Shown here: positions 10,262-20,880 of the stretch, one piece after another | How the letters are laid out: each line of letters starts with the position of its first letter | Position numbering within the stretch: the stretch's first letter is position 1 | NCBI RefSeq assembly: GCF_027942865.1 | Contig: NC_134510.1 | Location: forward strand, 5,366,001 to 5,430,000 | Origin: Odontesthes bonariensis | Lineage: Eukaryota; Chordata; Actinopteri; Atheriniformes; Atherinopsidae | Length of the DNA: 64,000 bases | Reading direction: 5' to 3' | Made by a program: the position numbers and the translations under genes | Notes under the pieces: model-generated | The model's input: only the letters and a program-made list of their open reading frames with translations | Told to the model about the DNA's origin: nothing | Database searches by the model: none

Positions 10262-10434
10262 AAAAGACGTAGCTCCGATCAGGCCAGCCACCCTCTCCTC
10301 CAAGGCACTCAAATCCAAACCTGGATCGGAGCTCCCCCCCCCCGTTTGTGACATGCTGCGTCGGAGAGCTCTGCGACCTTCTTTGGTGGCAAATTTCATA
10401 TCGGACCACTTCTTCCTGATCTTATTGGAGAAAA
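10262..10434 (-). pseudogene. Myb/SANT-like exon of the Harbinger element
   Basis: The minus frame contains NKIRKKWSDMKFATKEGRRA followed by SMSQTGGGSSDPGLDLSALE. This is the KW-D-K...TGGG pattern of the Myb/SANT-like (Myb_DNA-bind_5) protein encoded beside Harbinger transposases. That protein binds element ends and assists nuclear import of the transposase. Only one exon-sized piece is seen and the rest of the gene is not evident. Confidence 0.6.
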
Positions 10435-10828
10435 AGTAAAACATCGTTCAATTTTAGATTTCATTTAATCTGTTTTTTCACATTTTATTGACCATCACAG
10501 TAGAGGAAAATACATAACTCGTCCGGTCTGCGATTTACATCGCCAACACTGTTGACAGCCGTCCCAGCTGTCAACAGCGTTGACAGTGTTTCTTTGCCGC
10601 CTTTCGTCTATCCATGTCGCAAATTCTAGAGGTGCGGCCTTTTGTAGAAGGCGTGGTTAGGATCATTACGATGGATTTCAGCCGCCGGATTTATCAACAG
10701 CCGCTCGGTCTTACGATGGGATTGGTGTGGTACGCATGTTCTGTAAATCTCACTTGAGCCTCTGCGTACGACGAGTTCTCCGCTCATATCAACGATGCTT
10801 TCTACGACGGCTTGATAAATGAGGGCCA

Positions 10829-11206
10829 GTGTCTCTCCACCAATCCAGATGATACAATGCACGTCACAACTACGTAAATTCTGACCAATGACATATGAAA
10901 ATTTTGACCAATGAAATCTGAACACACCTCTAAACCTACCTCCAATGAAATACGTAAATTCTAACCAATAAAATATGAACACACCTCTAAGCCTACCTCC
11001 CAGGCTCTTATTAACTCCTCCTAATCTGTAATCTTATGAACAAGACATAACAATTGAAACACACCCTATTCTTCAACTCAAAATGGCGTTTGTCACACTT
11101 TGTAACAACTTAAGAAAGAGAAAGAGATAAAATTTGACACGCCGTGGACAGGGAGAAATACAAACCAAACAATACCGAAACGATGCATAAGCGAAAAACG
11201 TTATCC
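10829..11206. repeat. Short tandem duplications between two Harbinger elements
   Basis: Units such as TACGTAAATTCT-ACCAAT and GAACACACCTCTAA-CCTACCTCC occur two or three times between 10870 and 11000. No gene is visible. The stretch may be the decayed end of a further element. Confidence 0.5.
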
Positions 11207-11846
11207 GGGGCCCGTTGCACAAAACTAAGATAAGGGATTTAGCCGGGATATGTTGGCTATCCTGGCTCAACTTATCCGTGATCCAGTTGCACAAAAGTGG
11301 GATAGAGGGAAGTGGGATATGTTCAGACCTAAGTTACCATGGAGATTTATTCTGTGAAGCTAGCCTGCTCCAGACCAGGCTAAATTCCAGGATCTATTTA
11401 ATCTCATTCCTTATCTCAGTCAGCGGTCGCCACATATGGAAACCAATATTTATTCCACTGCCTAGAACATATTGTTAAACATTTAACTATACCCACTATC
11501 ATTATTGAAACATTTGTGATCATTAATTGCAATCATTTTAGATAACTGATGATTTTAGATGAACTTGCAATCATTAGATAATTTAGTTTCCCACAGACTA
11601 CACATAAAGTACATCACCATATAAATATAAATACACAGTAGAGAGTACCATGATGTTCCTTTATTGAACAAGGATAAATCAAAGCAAGTAAACCATCAGC
11701 TCCTTTCAAAACTGAAGACACACAGTGCTCTACAAGACAAAAAGCACAGAATCAAAGCATGCAGTTTGAGACAAACTGTTTGTAAAAATGGGCTATACAA
11801 ATAAAATTGCCTTGCCTATACAGCACAAAAACCTAACAAAAATTCC

Positions 11847-14622
11847 TTGCAGGCCCAACTTACTCACTCACTCTCTGCTACACTGCCAACTTTTCAACAG
11901 TTTGTCAGCTGCTCTACCAGAGAAAACAAGACATTGGATTTGTTTTACACAAATGTCAAGGATTCATACATTTCCAAATCAAGACCTCCCCTGGGAAAAT
12001 CAGATCACAACCTTGTTTTTCTCTGTTCAGCATATAAACCCCTTGTCCAGAGACTACCTGTCACAAAAAGGACTGTTAGAAAGTGGTCAGAGGAAGCTGA
12101 AGAAGCCTTACAGGGTTGTTTTGATGCAACCGATTGGATTTCTCTTTGTAAGCCACATGGAGAGGACATTAATGCCATGACTGAGTGTGTGACTGACTAT
12201 ATAAACTTCTGTGTGGACAACACCATCCCCACCAGAACAGTGAGATGCTTCCCTAATAACAAACCCTGGATCACCAGTGAGCTAAAGGAACTATTGAACA
12301 GGAAAAAAAGAGCCTTTAGGGAGCGAGACAGGGAGTTACTGAGGAGTATACAGAAGCAGCTCAAAGTCAAGATCAGAGAGAGCAAGGAGGTGTATAGAAA
12401 GAAGCTTGAGAGTAAACTGCAGAGGAACAATATCAGAGATGTGTGGTCAGGAATGAAGAAGATCACAGGCCTCAAGCAGAGGGAGGATCGGATGGATGGA
12501 AGTCTGGACAGAGCAAATGAGCTGAACACATTCTTCAACAGGTTCAGTTCAGGAACAAGCTCACCATCCTCCCCTCCTGTTCCCAGCCAAAGAGACATCC
12601 CACTCTCCTCTGACCCACAGCTTTCCTATAACATCTCCACCTCCACCTCAGTCATGGATTCTTCTGCTTCCACTAGTTTGTCATCAACCCAATCAGGAGA
12701 TGCTGCTGTCCCCTTTGCCTCCCCCTCCCACTTTTCTGTTTCTAGAAGTCAGGTGAAGAGGCAGTTGGAAAGACTGAACCGGAACAAGGCTGCAGGTCCA
12801 GATGGTGTCAGCCCCCGAGTCCTGAAGGCCTGTGCAGAGCAGCTCTGTGGGATTCTGCAACACCTTTTCAACCTTAGCTTGACCCAAGAGAAGGTACCAC
12901 TGTTGTGGAAGACATCCTGTCTGGTTCCGGTACCAAAGAAAACTCACCCTTCAGATATCAATGACTACAGACCTGTTGCACTGACATCCCACATCATGAA
13001 GGTCCTGGAGAGACTCCTGTTGACCCACCTGTGTAAGCAAACCAGCACATATCAGGACCCCCTGCAGTTTGCTTATCGCCATGGAGTTGGAGTTGAAGAC
13101 GCTATCATACACCTGCTTCAACAAACCCACTGTCATCTGGATAAAGCAGGCAGCACTGTGAGGATCATGTTCTTTGATTTCTCCAGTGCATTTAACACAA
13201 TCCAGCCTGATCTGCTTAGTCTGAAACTCCAGAAGACTCAGGTGGAGGCCTCAACAATCACCTGGATTAATGACTACCTGACAAACAGACCACAGTTTGT
13301 CAGACTGAAGAATTGTGTGTCTAACCAGGTGATCAGCAGCACAGGAGCACCACAGGGGACTGTACTCTCACCATTCCTTTTCACTCTGTACACTTCAGAC
13401 TTCCAGTACAAGTCAGACTCCTGTCATCTACAGAAATATTCAGATGACTCTGCAGTTGTCGGGTGTATCAGAGATGGACAAGAAGCTGAGTACAGAGAGC
13501 TGGTGGACCGCTTTGTGGCATGGTGTGGGAACAATCATCTCATCTTGAATGTTAACAAAACAAAGGAGATGATTGTAGATTTCAGGAGAAACAAGGTCAG
13601 ATCAAACCCTGTTTCCATCATGGGAGAAGAAGTGGAGGTGGTTGAGGAATATAAATACCTTGGTGTTCATGTGGACAACAGACTGGACTGGAGACACAAC
13701 AGTGAAGTGAGGTGTATGGACCCACAGGCAAAATGGGGCCTAAAGGCACATGAGGAAATCTGAACTGAGTTCATTGAGTCCACAGACAAAATGGACGAAC
13801 CAGAGTTTAATGAGTCCACAGCTGGTTAATTTCAAGACGCGTCCGCGCGTCTCCGTGCAAGACACTGAGATACACTGAAAAACAAACTCTTAAATAGTTT
13901 TACCCAAATAAGGTAGATTTGATATGGGACCTTACAGTCAGACCATATCTTTTGGCTTTACGCCTGGTCCAGTGGCCTTGAATCTTCTTTAAAAGTAAGG
14001 GACTTTCTCTCCCCAGGCTGAGAGTTTTTCGATTTGACCACAGGCTCTCCCGGGAAATGCATTTTCTGTAACTGAGACGGACCTGATGACAGAAATAAAG
14101 ATTTCTTTTGTTCGACTACGTCCGTTTCAGCAGCTTTCTTCATCACTCATTTTTTACACCGGTTTTTGAAGACGACCTCTCTCAGAATTTACTACAGAAG
14201 CAATCTACAAGAAAGGACAGAGCAGACTGTACTTCTTGAGGAAGCTAAGGTCCTTCAAGGTTTGCAACAAGATGTTGCAGATCTTCTACAAGTCTGTTGT
14301 TGAGAGCGTCATTTCCTCTTGCGTCATCTGTTGGGGCAGCAGCATCAGAACCAGGGACCTAAAAAGACTCAACAACCTGATAAAGAAGGCTGGTTCTGTT
14401 CTGGGGACGACTGTGGAACCTCTGGAGACAATAATGCAAAGAAGGATTTTGCATAAAATCAAGAGAATTATGGACAACCCTGAACATCCTCTCCATGAGA
14501 CTGTTATCAGAAAACAGAGTCTCTTCAGTCAAAGGCTTCTTCAGTTTGGATGCAAAACGGACCGCTACAGGAAATCTTTCCTGCCCACAGCCATCAGCAT
14601 CTATAATAACTCTTTGATTTAA
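11847..14622 (+). pseudogene. LINE reverse transcriptase ORF, split by a solo LTR
   Basis: The frame covers about 620 residues to 13707 and resumes at 14197-14622. Reverse-transcriptase blocks appear in order: [26 protein letters not shown] (block A, first catalytic Asp), [16 protein letters not shown] (block B) and YSDDSAVV (block C, the DD pair). The linker before them is Lys/Arg-rich with KNPWIT-like motif [12 protein letters not shown]. The 3' portion ([15 protein letters not shown]... to a TAA at 14620) is the conserved C-terminal region. Without the LTR the palm would be intact, but the 5' truncation removes the endonuclease catalytic start. It is therefore a dead copy. Confidence 0.8.
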
Positions 14623-14697
14623 TTGAGCTACATCAACATTTAATTTCCCTCTGGGATAAATAAAGTATTTTTGAATTGAATTTTGAATTGAATTAAA
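11860..14697 (+). mobile_element. Rex1/CR1-like LINE, copy A, 5'-truncated
   Basis: The sequence runs from the end of the endonuclease region through the reverse transcriptase to the 3' end GATAAATAAAGTATTTTTG followed by TTGAAT repeats, the usual tail of fish L2/Rex-type LINEs. The 5' part present in copies B and C (N-terminal endonuclease, 5' UTR) is absent. The ORF is interrupted at 13708-14196 by a solo LTR. Clade assignment (Rex1/CR1 rather than L2) is by resemblance only. Confidence 0.82.
13708..14196 (+). mobile_element. Solo LTR (489 bp) inside LINE copy A
   Basis: It begins TGAGGTGTATGG and ends TTTACTACA (TG..CA), with a 4-bp duplication GAAG at 13704-13707 and 14197-14200. Comparison with LINE copy B (39.4 kb, minus strand) gives the uninterrupted site. 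It contains GACAGAAATAAAGATTTC, a plausible polyadenylation signal, which suggests plus orientation. No internal retroelement sequence remains, so it arose by LTR-LTR recombination. The parent family is unknown. Confidence 0.85.
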
Positions 14698-14828
14698 TCA
14701 ACAGGCGTATTAATTTAAATAATTTAACACATATTGGTCTCTGACCAGCCGACCACAGTCGTCATCCGGGAAGATGGCAGGAATGTCCCAGTCTATGAGA
14801 GCTGGCACTCTGGGGGCCCTCTCCTTTC

Positions 14829-15660
14829 TCAGGCAGGCCACATTGTGGAAGCCCTGTCTGGGCTAACTCTCAGGTGGTTCAGACACTGAAAGCGTGCCTT
14901 CAGTAGGCCAAATGTCATTTCTATCCGGGCCCTTGTTGTGGCATGGGCATGGTTGTATGCCAGTTTTGCCTCCAGAGGGTCTGCAAATGGAGTGAGCAGA
15001 ATAGGCTGGCAGGCATACCCTCTGTCACCCAGCAATACACCCAGGAATTCACCTGTGAATACAAAATGTTACCATCACAACCTCATAAGTAGTGACATTC
15101 TTAACACAGCCATGATGTTAAAAGTGGTTATCAATAGAGGTTCTGTGGCTCACCTTGTGATAGGCGCCGATAGATATCTGAGTTCCAAAACACTCGGGAG
15201 TCGTGGACCGAGCCGGGCCACTTTGCCACAACATTACTGATCAAATAGTCAGCATTGCAGACCATCTGAAATGATAAGATGTTAAACCAATTAATGCACA
15301 TCACAGGCAATGTACAGTGTTCATTAATTAACTTTATCAAAAGTCATGTTCACCTGTACATTGATGCTGTGGAAGTTTTTCCTGTTCACAAAATCCCCCT
15401 CATGGCCACCTGAGGGGGATTTTATTTTGATGTGTGTGCAGTCCACTGCACCAATGACATTGGGGAAACCTGTAATACGATGCAATGAGTATCTTACTCT
15501 GAATGTTAACATTGTAATTGTAACTGTAATTTTTTAATTGTTTTTCTTACCTGCAATCCTATAGAACTCTTCCTTGATGTCACAGAGTCTTCTATGCCCA
15601 GGGAAGGAGATGAAGATGCTTGCAAGTCCTTTAATTGCGTTGTTTTTTTTCCACTGCTAA
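14829..15660 (-). pseudogene. HARBI1-type transposase, multi-exon
   Basis: Minus-strand exons read in order. The first contains SFPGHRRLCDIKEEFYRIA (about 15640-15555). The next (15512-15355) has GFPNVIGAVDCTHIKI with the first catalytic Asp. The next (15268-15150) has NVVAKWPGSVHDSRVF with the second Asp. The last (15055-14829) has VLLGDRGYACQPILLTPF and TTRARIEMTFGLLKARF with the catalytic Glu. Splice-like AG/GT sites flank the blocks. The D-D-E residues of a PIF/Harbinger nuclease are all present. A stop soon after the last block and uncertain exon ends leave activity doubtful, so I class it as probably decayed. It would cut and paste the enclosing element. Confidence 0.7.
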
Positions 15661-15744
15661 AACAGTACAGGCAATGTGTGGGCAGGCACATTCTTAATAA
15701 AAAGTACACTTGTTAAGTATTTGTCAGGGGACTTACCATTCTGC

Positions 15745-16183
15745 AGGATGTTCTTATATTTTACTTTGACTTGCTGCCATGTCCGTTTTGGCCCAGTCAT
15801 GTTAAATCTACACACACAAAAACACACGCACACACACAATGAAACAGTGGAGGAGCATGGAGTTACATTTAGATAGTTTCACTCACATGCAGTCAATTTC
15901 AACTTATTCATAATCAAAGTAGGCTACAAATATGTTTTCAAATATGTTAATTAACATTTTATTTGGATTGTAGCCTAATTGTGATAGTTTCAGTGGAGTG
16001 GTGAGTGTGCATTTGTGCACTACTTACGCATTCAGGCGGTCAGCAATGGTTTGCCACGCTTGCTCCCTTTGTTTTTTAACTGTGGCAGTATTTCCTTGTT
16101 GTTTTATTTTCTCCTTCACCTCTTCACATGCTTCCATTAATAGTTCTTGCTCCGCTGGGGAGAAATACGCCGCCCTTGTTGCC
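15745..16183 (-). pseudogene. Myb/SANT-like accessory gene of the Harbinger element
   Basis: The minus strand starts MATRAAYFSPAEQELLMEAC (ATG at 16183), then KIKQQGNTATVKKQREQAW and TIADRLNA to about 16022. A second exon near 15812-15745 reads GPKRTWQQVKVKYKNILQN. This is the trihelix/SANT pattern of the Harbinger accessory DNA-binding protein. A CA-rich microsatellite (15818-15838) lies in the intron between. The distal C-terminal part could not be followed. Confidence 0.65.
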
Positions 16184-16408
16184 ATGGTGAATCAGTGAAT
16201 CTATGATCGATCGTGGGGTCTATTTAAGCAAGCCGTGTGCAGCACTTATCCAGGATCGGTTTCACCTGGCTTGAGGAATCCGTGTCTGCTCATCCTGGCT
16301 TGGCCTTTGTGCAACCAACTAAGCCTGGGCGCCCATGTTTTGGATTCCTTGAACCTGGATAAGTAATTCATCTTGGATGTCTAAATCCTACTTTTGTGCA
16401 ACGGGCCC

Positions 16409-18149
16409 CAGGAATGTCAAAAATCACGTCGAATGGCGTGACAAACAAATGGCTTAGCGGCAAAACCTCTCCCCTAAGTTTGCGAAACCCTCATTTACTT
16501 GACTGATACCAACTCTGCAATTAGCACTTAAAGAAAACTAATGAGTATTACAGTTCAACCATAAAGTGCTCTGGAAAACAAAAAGGAAAGAAAATGTGAT
16601 TACACACGAACATTTGTGAGTGTGGAAATAGCATAAGAATGTCAAGGACAAACGGCGTGCACCCGCACAAACAGCGGACACCCGGCGTGCACCCGCAGCA
16701 CCTCGCTCTCCCTCCTGAAACCCACACACATCCAACTAGCCTGTTGAAAACAGAATTTAGAAACCTAAAACAAATCACAGCGGTATTCAATAATTAAATA
16801 ATAATAGGATGCACTCAATAAAACTTCACAATATTTAAAGAAATCAACATACAGCATTTAAAACTCACAGCTCATCACTGTAACAACACCTTATTTCAAC
16901 AAACTATCAATGCGGCAATTATAACCATGATGCAAATCTGAGTGGCTCTGCACTCACTTAATCTTTTATTTAGCCTAAGATTATATATGTAAGACGTTGT
17001 GTTAACTCTATGTGCAAATGTGTATGGAACTTCGATTATATTCACCAAAACTACGCGTGTGTTCTTAATCCTAAATGCTCAAAATGACTCAAAATACTCA
17101 AAAGTCAAGGAGAGGAGATGAGTTGGAACCTTGATTTCTCACACAAAATAACTTTTTCAGATTCCCATAACACAGCAGGATTTCACACACAATGACAGAG
17201 ACAAAGACAGAGACAAACCGGTTACACACCCCAAGTCAGTCGGTCAGGAGTTTTGTCAGTCACCGTTCAAATCTTCACAATTTTAAATTATCAATTTCTT
17301 TCATTTAGACTTTTTCAGGAGATATTGGTGTAGGCAATATATGAAATACAAAATGTGTTTTCTCTATAAGCCTTCAGTAATATGGTCTCTGGGGACCAAA
17401 GCAACAGATGCTGACGTGTACTTTATCAGCCTCGCTGTGACCTCTTTATGATCTCTCCTTTGGCCGATTCAGGATCGAATTTGAATTTTCTTCTCAAAAT
17501 GTCTTTATACTGAGGTCTCGGATAACTCCAAAGAGTTCTCAGCAGATATAAAATGATATAAACATATATTTAAAATGTGCCCCTTATAGACTGGATTTTA
17601 CTTTTCAGAGTTTTCTTGAAATGCTTATTGATTCCACCTTCAAACTTTTTCTGTTCGCAAGTCAATCAATTATAAGCATTAGTCTACTCCTTGACTAGTA
17701 AAAATGATTTCCACATATATTTAATAATTAATGTGCTCCGTACTTCCGCGAGTATTCCCCCCCCAATGCATTGAAGGATGGCTGTTGGTTATAAGAGGCA
17801 CCATGAACGATTGCTAAAATAACCTGTTCGCTTCTTTAAGCGTATCCATCAATCCAGTTTGAACTCATCGATTAATTTCCTGCTTGGGCAATAGCGACTA
17901 GTCCTTCTTAATCACAACAAAAAATATAATTTCAACACAATTCGCACGCCCAGCTTCTTCACAGCCGTCTGCTTAAAAAAGACATCTAACATAAGCTGCT
18001 GTTCGCCCAATTTTTATCTCGATTCAAACATTCAGCTCCTCTTGGCTCAACAATCAATTATAACAATTTCAGCAGCCCCCCTGCGCAGAGGAAAACAAAT
18101 GAAAGGCTCACCGATGTAGAATCCGCCCTGTCTCCTGTGTTCTTTCGGG
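16409..18149. other. No gene recognised
   Basis: About 1.7 kb of AT-rich sequence shows no family-level protein match, terminal repeats or structured RNA. The open frames at 16538-16790 are Cys-rich in one frame but show no domain. Confidence 0.5.
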
Positions 18150-18221
18150 TCCCAGATGGTCTAGTGGCTAGGATTCGGCGCTCTAACATCCGCGGCAGGG
18201 GTTCGATTCCTGGTCAGGGAA
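18150..18221 (+). pseudogene. tRNA-Glu(CUC)-like pseudogene
   Basis: TCCCAGATGGTCTAGTGG opens a 72-nt sequence closely matching vertebrate tRNA-Glu, with anticodon loop CTCTAAC and T loop TTCGATT. The acceptor stem has an A5-A68 mismatch, and the anticodon stem CGGCG/ATCCG has two mismatches, so folding is impaired. About 170 bp of downstream sequence is shared with the second Glu copy at 24896, showing that a larger unit was duplicated. Confidence 0.75.
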
Positions 18222-18990
18222 AGAGAGAAGCAGGTTTTGGCACTGTGACTAAGTAGCATAATCCTAAGACAGTTTTGCTGTTGTTTTCCAATGACAAGAC
18301 TAGAATGTCAGTTTAATCGAGCCCCGTCACATATTCAAAAGGACGTTGGTATGTAAGGAGTCATCCTATGCTCACCACTTGATTTGAAATAACACTTTAC
18401 AGCCAGCAGATTTACTACTTCTCTTTAGAGAAGGGCTCACTAAACTCTTTCCAGCAGCTCTAGGACCATTGTGGCTTTTAAAAACTAAAAGAATGATCAA
18501 GTTTTTCTGATACTTTGATGTGTAACACGGTGCTTAATAACAATTTGAGCAGCAAATAGAAATGCCATTTGTCATTAAATGACATGGGCTGGTTCATCCA
18601 AGAATGATATGGAAGAAGAAAAATGTTATGGTCAATTGCCGGAAAAAATGTTTTTGCCCACGGATTTGGAGTATTTGGCGATCTGGCAGGTGCTGGCCGT
18701 CCATCCTTCCGTTTCGGATTGAGTTTGAGGGAGGCCAGTTTTTTGTATCGTACGGCACTGGGGAATCTTATCTTGCCTACCTGCTTGGTAAAGGAGGAAC
18801 TTAGAATGCACATGAGATAACAGACCATAACTTTAACTGAAGAGTCATGGCAAAACATGCTTCCTTGGTTGAAGAGTTGCTAGAGTGTATTAAGCTTGAG
18901 ACTGTGTTTTGCCTTCAAGCCACTCATTGCGTGAGCAGAGGTAGAGATAGCAAGGTACATTTGAAAGCTGGTTATACAAGGAGCAGAGAA
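18222..18990. repeat. Downstream flank of the tRNA-Glu unit, then unassigned DNA
   Basis: Bases 18222-18390 match 24968-25048 plus 26175-26250, with the hAT element removed. Markers are TTGTTTTCCAATGACA and CAAAAGGACGTTGGTATGTA. The remainder to 18990 has no recognised gene. Confidence 0.7.
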
Positions 18991-19041
18991 TGCATTGGGC
19001 GGGAATCGAACCCAGGTCAGCTGCGCGGGAGTCTCCGATAG
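18991..19041 (-). pseudogene. tRNA-Gly 3'-half fragment
   Basis: On the minus strand the end reads CTGGGTTCGATTCCCGCCCA ATGCA, preceded by ACTCCCGCGCAGCTGA. This is the anticodon region, T arm and acceptor 3' strand of a tRNA-Gly. The 5' half is missing, because the sequence runs directly into the TTAA site of the fold-back element at 19042. That element or a deletion removed the rest. Confidence 0.6.
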
Positions 19042-19704
19042 TTAAAGGATAAGACCGGTTTTTTGACATTGGGCCCTTGATTTCACATTATAACATGATG
19101 TTCTACTCACCCCTGCTTGTTGTTGAACATTTGGAGCTGTTCCGAAGATATTCGAGAGGCGTCTGGCTGCTCTCTTGAGATATTCGGCCATGAAACGGTT
19201 TCCTATGGGCAAGCTTATACAGGCACAAACTATGCTGTTTATAATTTATTAATTACTGTACATTAGCACTGATAACGTGGAGGTGCGTCGCTTACTTAAA
19301 AAAATCCGGGTTATTGTAATTTTGATTTTTTTGTCGTAAAGTGGGTGTTACTGACGTCATCGTCGTCCTACTGCCACCGACAGCCCACAGACCTGCTGCC
19401 TATTTATTCATTCCGCTAAAATTCAAAATTAGTAACCCGGATTTTTTTAAGTAAGCGACGCACCTCCACGTTATCAGTGCTAGTGTAGAGTAATTAATAA
19501 ATTATAAACAGCATAGTTTGTGCCTGTATAAGCTTGCCCATAGGAAACCGTTTCATGGCCGAATATCTCAAGAGAGCAGCCAGACGCCTCGCGAATATCT
19601 TCTGAACAGCTCCAAATGACCAACAACAAGCAGGGGTGAGTAGAACATCATGTTATAATGTGAAATCAAGGGCCCAATGTCAAAAAACCGGTCTTATCCT
19701 TTAA
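19042..19704. mobile_element. TTAA-flanked fold-back element
   Basis: The outer ends are TTAA-AGGATAAGACCGG (19042) and CCGGTCTTATCC-TTAA (19704). The two arms, about 265 bp each (19046-19310 and 19437-19700), are near-perfect inverse copies around a loop of about 125 bp. Markers are GATAACGTGGAGGTGCGTCG on one arm and its inverse on the other. TTAA duplication with AGG termini suggests a Kolobok-like (or piggyBac-like) non-autonomous element. No ORF is present. The arms would form a long hairpin if transcribed. Confidence 0.85.
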
Positions 19705-20880
19705 GATTAACTCTCTTAACTTTTCTCATTCATTTTCAATGGAAGTTCTTACACCACGGATGCATTGCACTCTTTGGCCTCTGGGGGATATTTTGGCGCA
19801 TTTACAGGTAGACTCGTTTGGCTAGCCAATCAGAATAGAGTACGGCAGTTGCTAGCCAGAAAGAGGCAGACCAGAGTGAGGAGAGATACCGCTAGGAACA
19901 GAGATCGCGGAAATTTGTTACACGGTATTGCTAGTCATAACAGTATTTAATTTCTACAAATGTTATATATGTATGTCTGTTATACATCTCTTATTACAAA
20001 GTATTAGTTGAGAAACGGCCATAGTTAACCGGGTCGCCAGGCTGCTGCTGCCACTAGCACCGTTCATCATCATTCATCATCGGATTAATTACTGAGGTAA
20101 GTAAATAACGTCAACAAGTCAAGATGTGTGTTTTATGATGGTATAACTTTACAAAGCTGTCCGGTACATGCAAGTACCGTCTCCATTCGGCGTGTTGTGT
20201 GTCAAACTATTATATAAAAAACGACTGTAATGTAGAGGCTATCTTAAAGTTCAACGCATCACCAGCTGTGTCTTTGGCTGCTTTAAAACAACTGGATTAA
20301 AATGACAATTTATGTGCAGTAGATGATGATTTTAATACATGTGGTACTTTGATCTTGCCGTAGCTTTGGTGTACATGATGAGCATATTTTGTCTCCCTTT
20401 GAAGTAGTGTATAATGCGGACATCGTTTGTTGTTATTCTGTGTTTATGCACCTGTGTTTTGTGATCGTGTGTGATATCAGGTTATTTTTTATTATTTAAA
20501 ACAGTGTAGGTTGTATAATAGAATTTAGTATATATAAGAGTATATAAATGAGTGTATATAAGTAGGGGCTATGCAAATGTGTAGGCATATGTAGACATAA
20601 GGGTGTATATGTGTGTGTATATATATATATACACACACATATATAATATATATACACACATATATAATATATACATTTTATATAAAATATTTGATATTTT
20701 TTTGTAAATAGTTGTACATAGTTCCAAAATGTTTGCCTCCTAAAATCCAACCCCACGTCCACGTCGTAGGAGGCGGTAACAGAAGACTGCAAGCACAATG
20801 TTTGCAAAGTGTTCTGGCTGACGGGGCTCTGGTACAAACAGTGTTGTAGCACTTTATCTTTGTTTGTTGTCTCTCTCTTT
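19705..20880. other. Unassigned DNA with a TA/CA microsatellite
   Basis: A microsatellite of TATA/CACA words lies at 20592-20680. The rest, including CAT-rich sequence near 20068-20090, shows no recognised gene. Confidence 0.5.

Larger units (their letters stand above)
9437..10828. mobile_element. PIF/Harbinger deletion derivative
   Basis: Perfect 17-bp terminal inverted repeats, TGGCCCTCATTTATCAA, lie at 9437-9453 and 10812-10828. The interior carries a plus-strand Harbinger transposase remnant and a minus-strand Myb/SANT-type exon, the two-gene pattern of this superfamily. I could not identify a clear 3-bp target duplication. Confidence 0.78.
11207..16408 (-). mobile_element. PIF/Harbinger element carrying nested insertions
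   Basis: The terminal inverted repeats GGGGCCCGTTGCACAAAA lie at 11207 and at 16408 (inverted), with additional subterminal GTTGCACAAAA copies near the left end. The minus strand encodes a multi-exon HARBI1-type transposase (14829-15660) and, upstream, a Myb/SANT-like exon set (15745-16183). A 5'-truncated LINE (about 11860-14697) is inserted in the distal part and is itself split by a solo LTR. A 3-bp target duplication is not obvious at the outer ends. Confidence 0.78.

Noticed and set aside
18990-19041. A complete tRNA-Gly interrupted by the fold-back element
   Set aside because: The 5' half does not resume after the right TTAA at 19704, so the gene is truncated rather than simply split.
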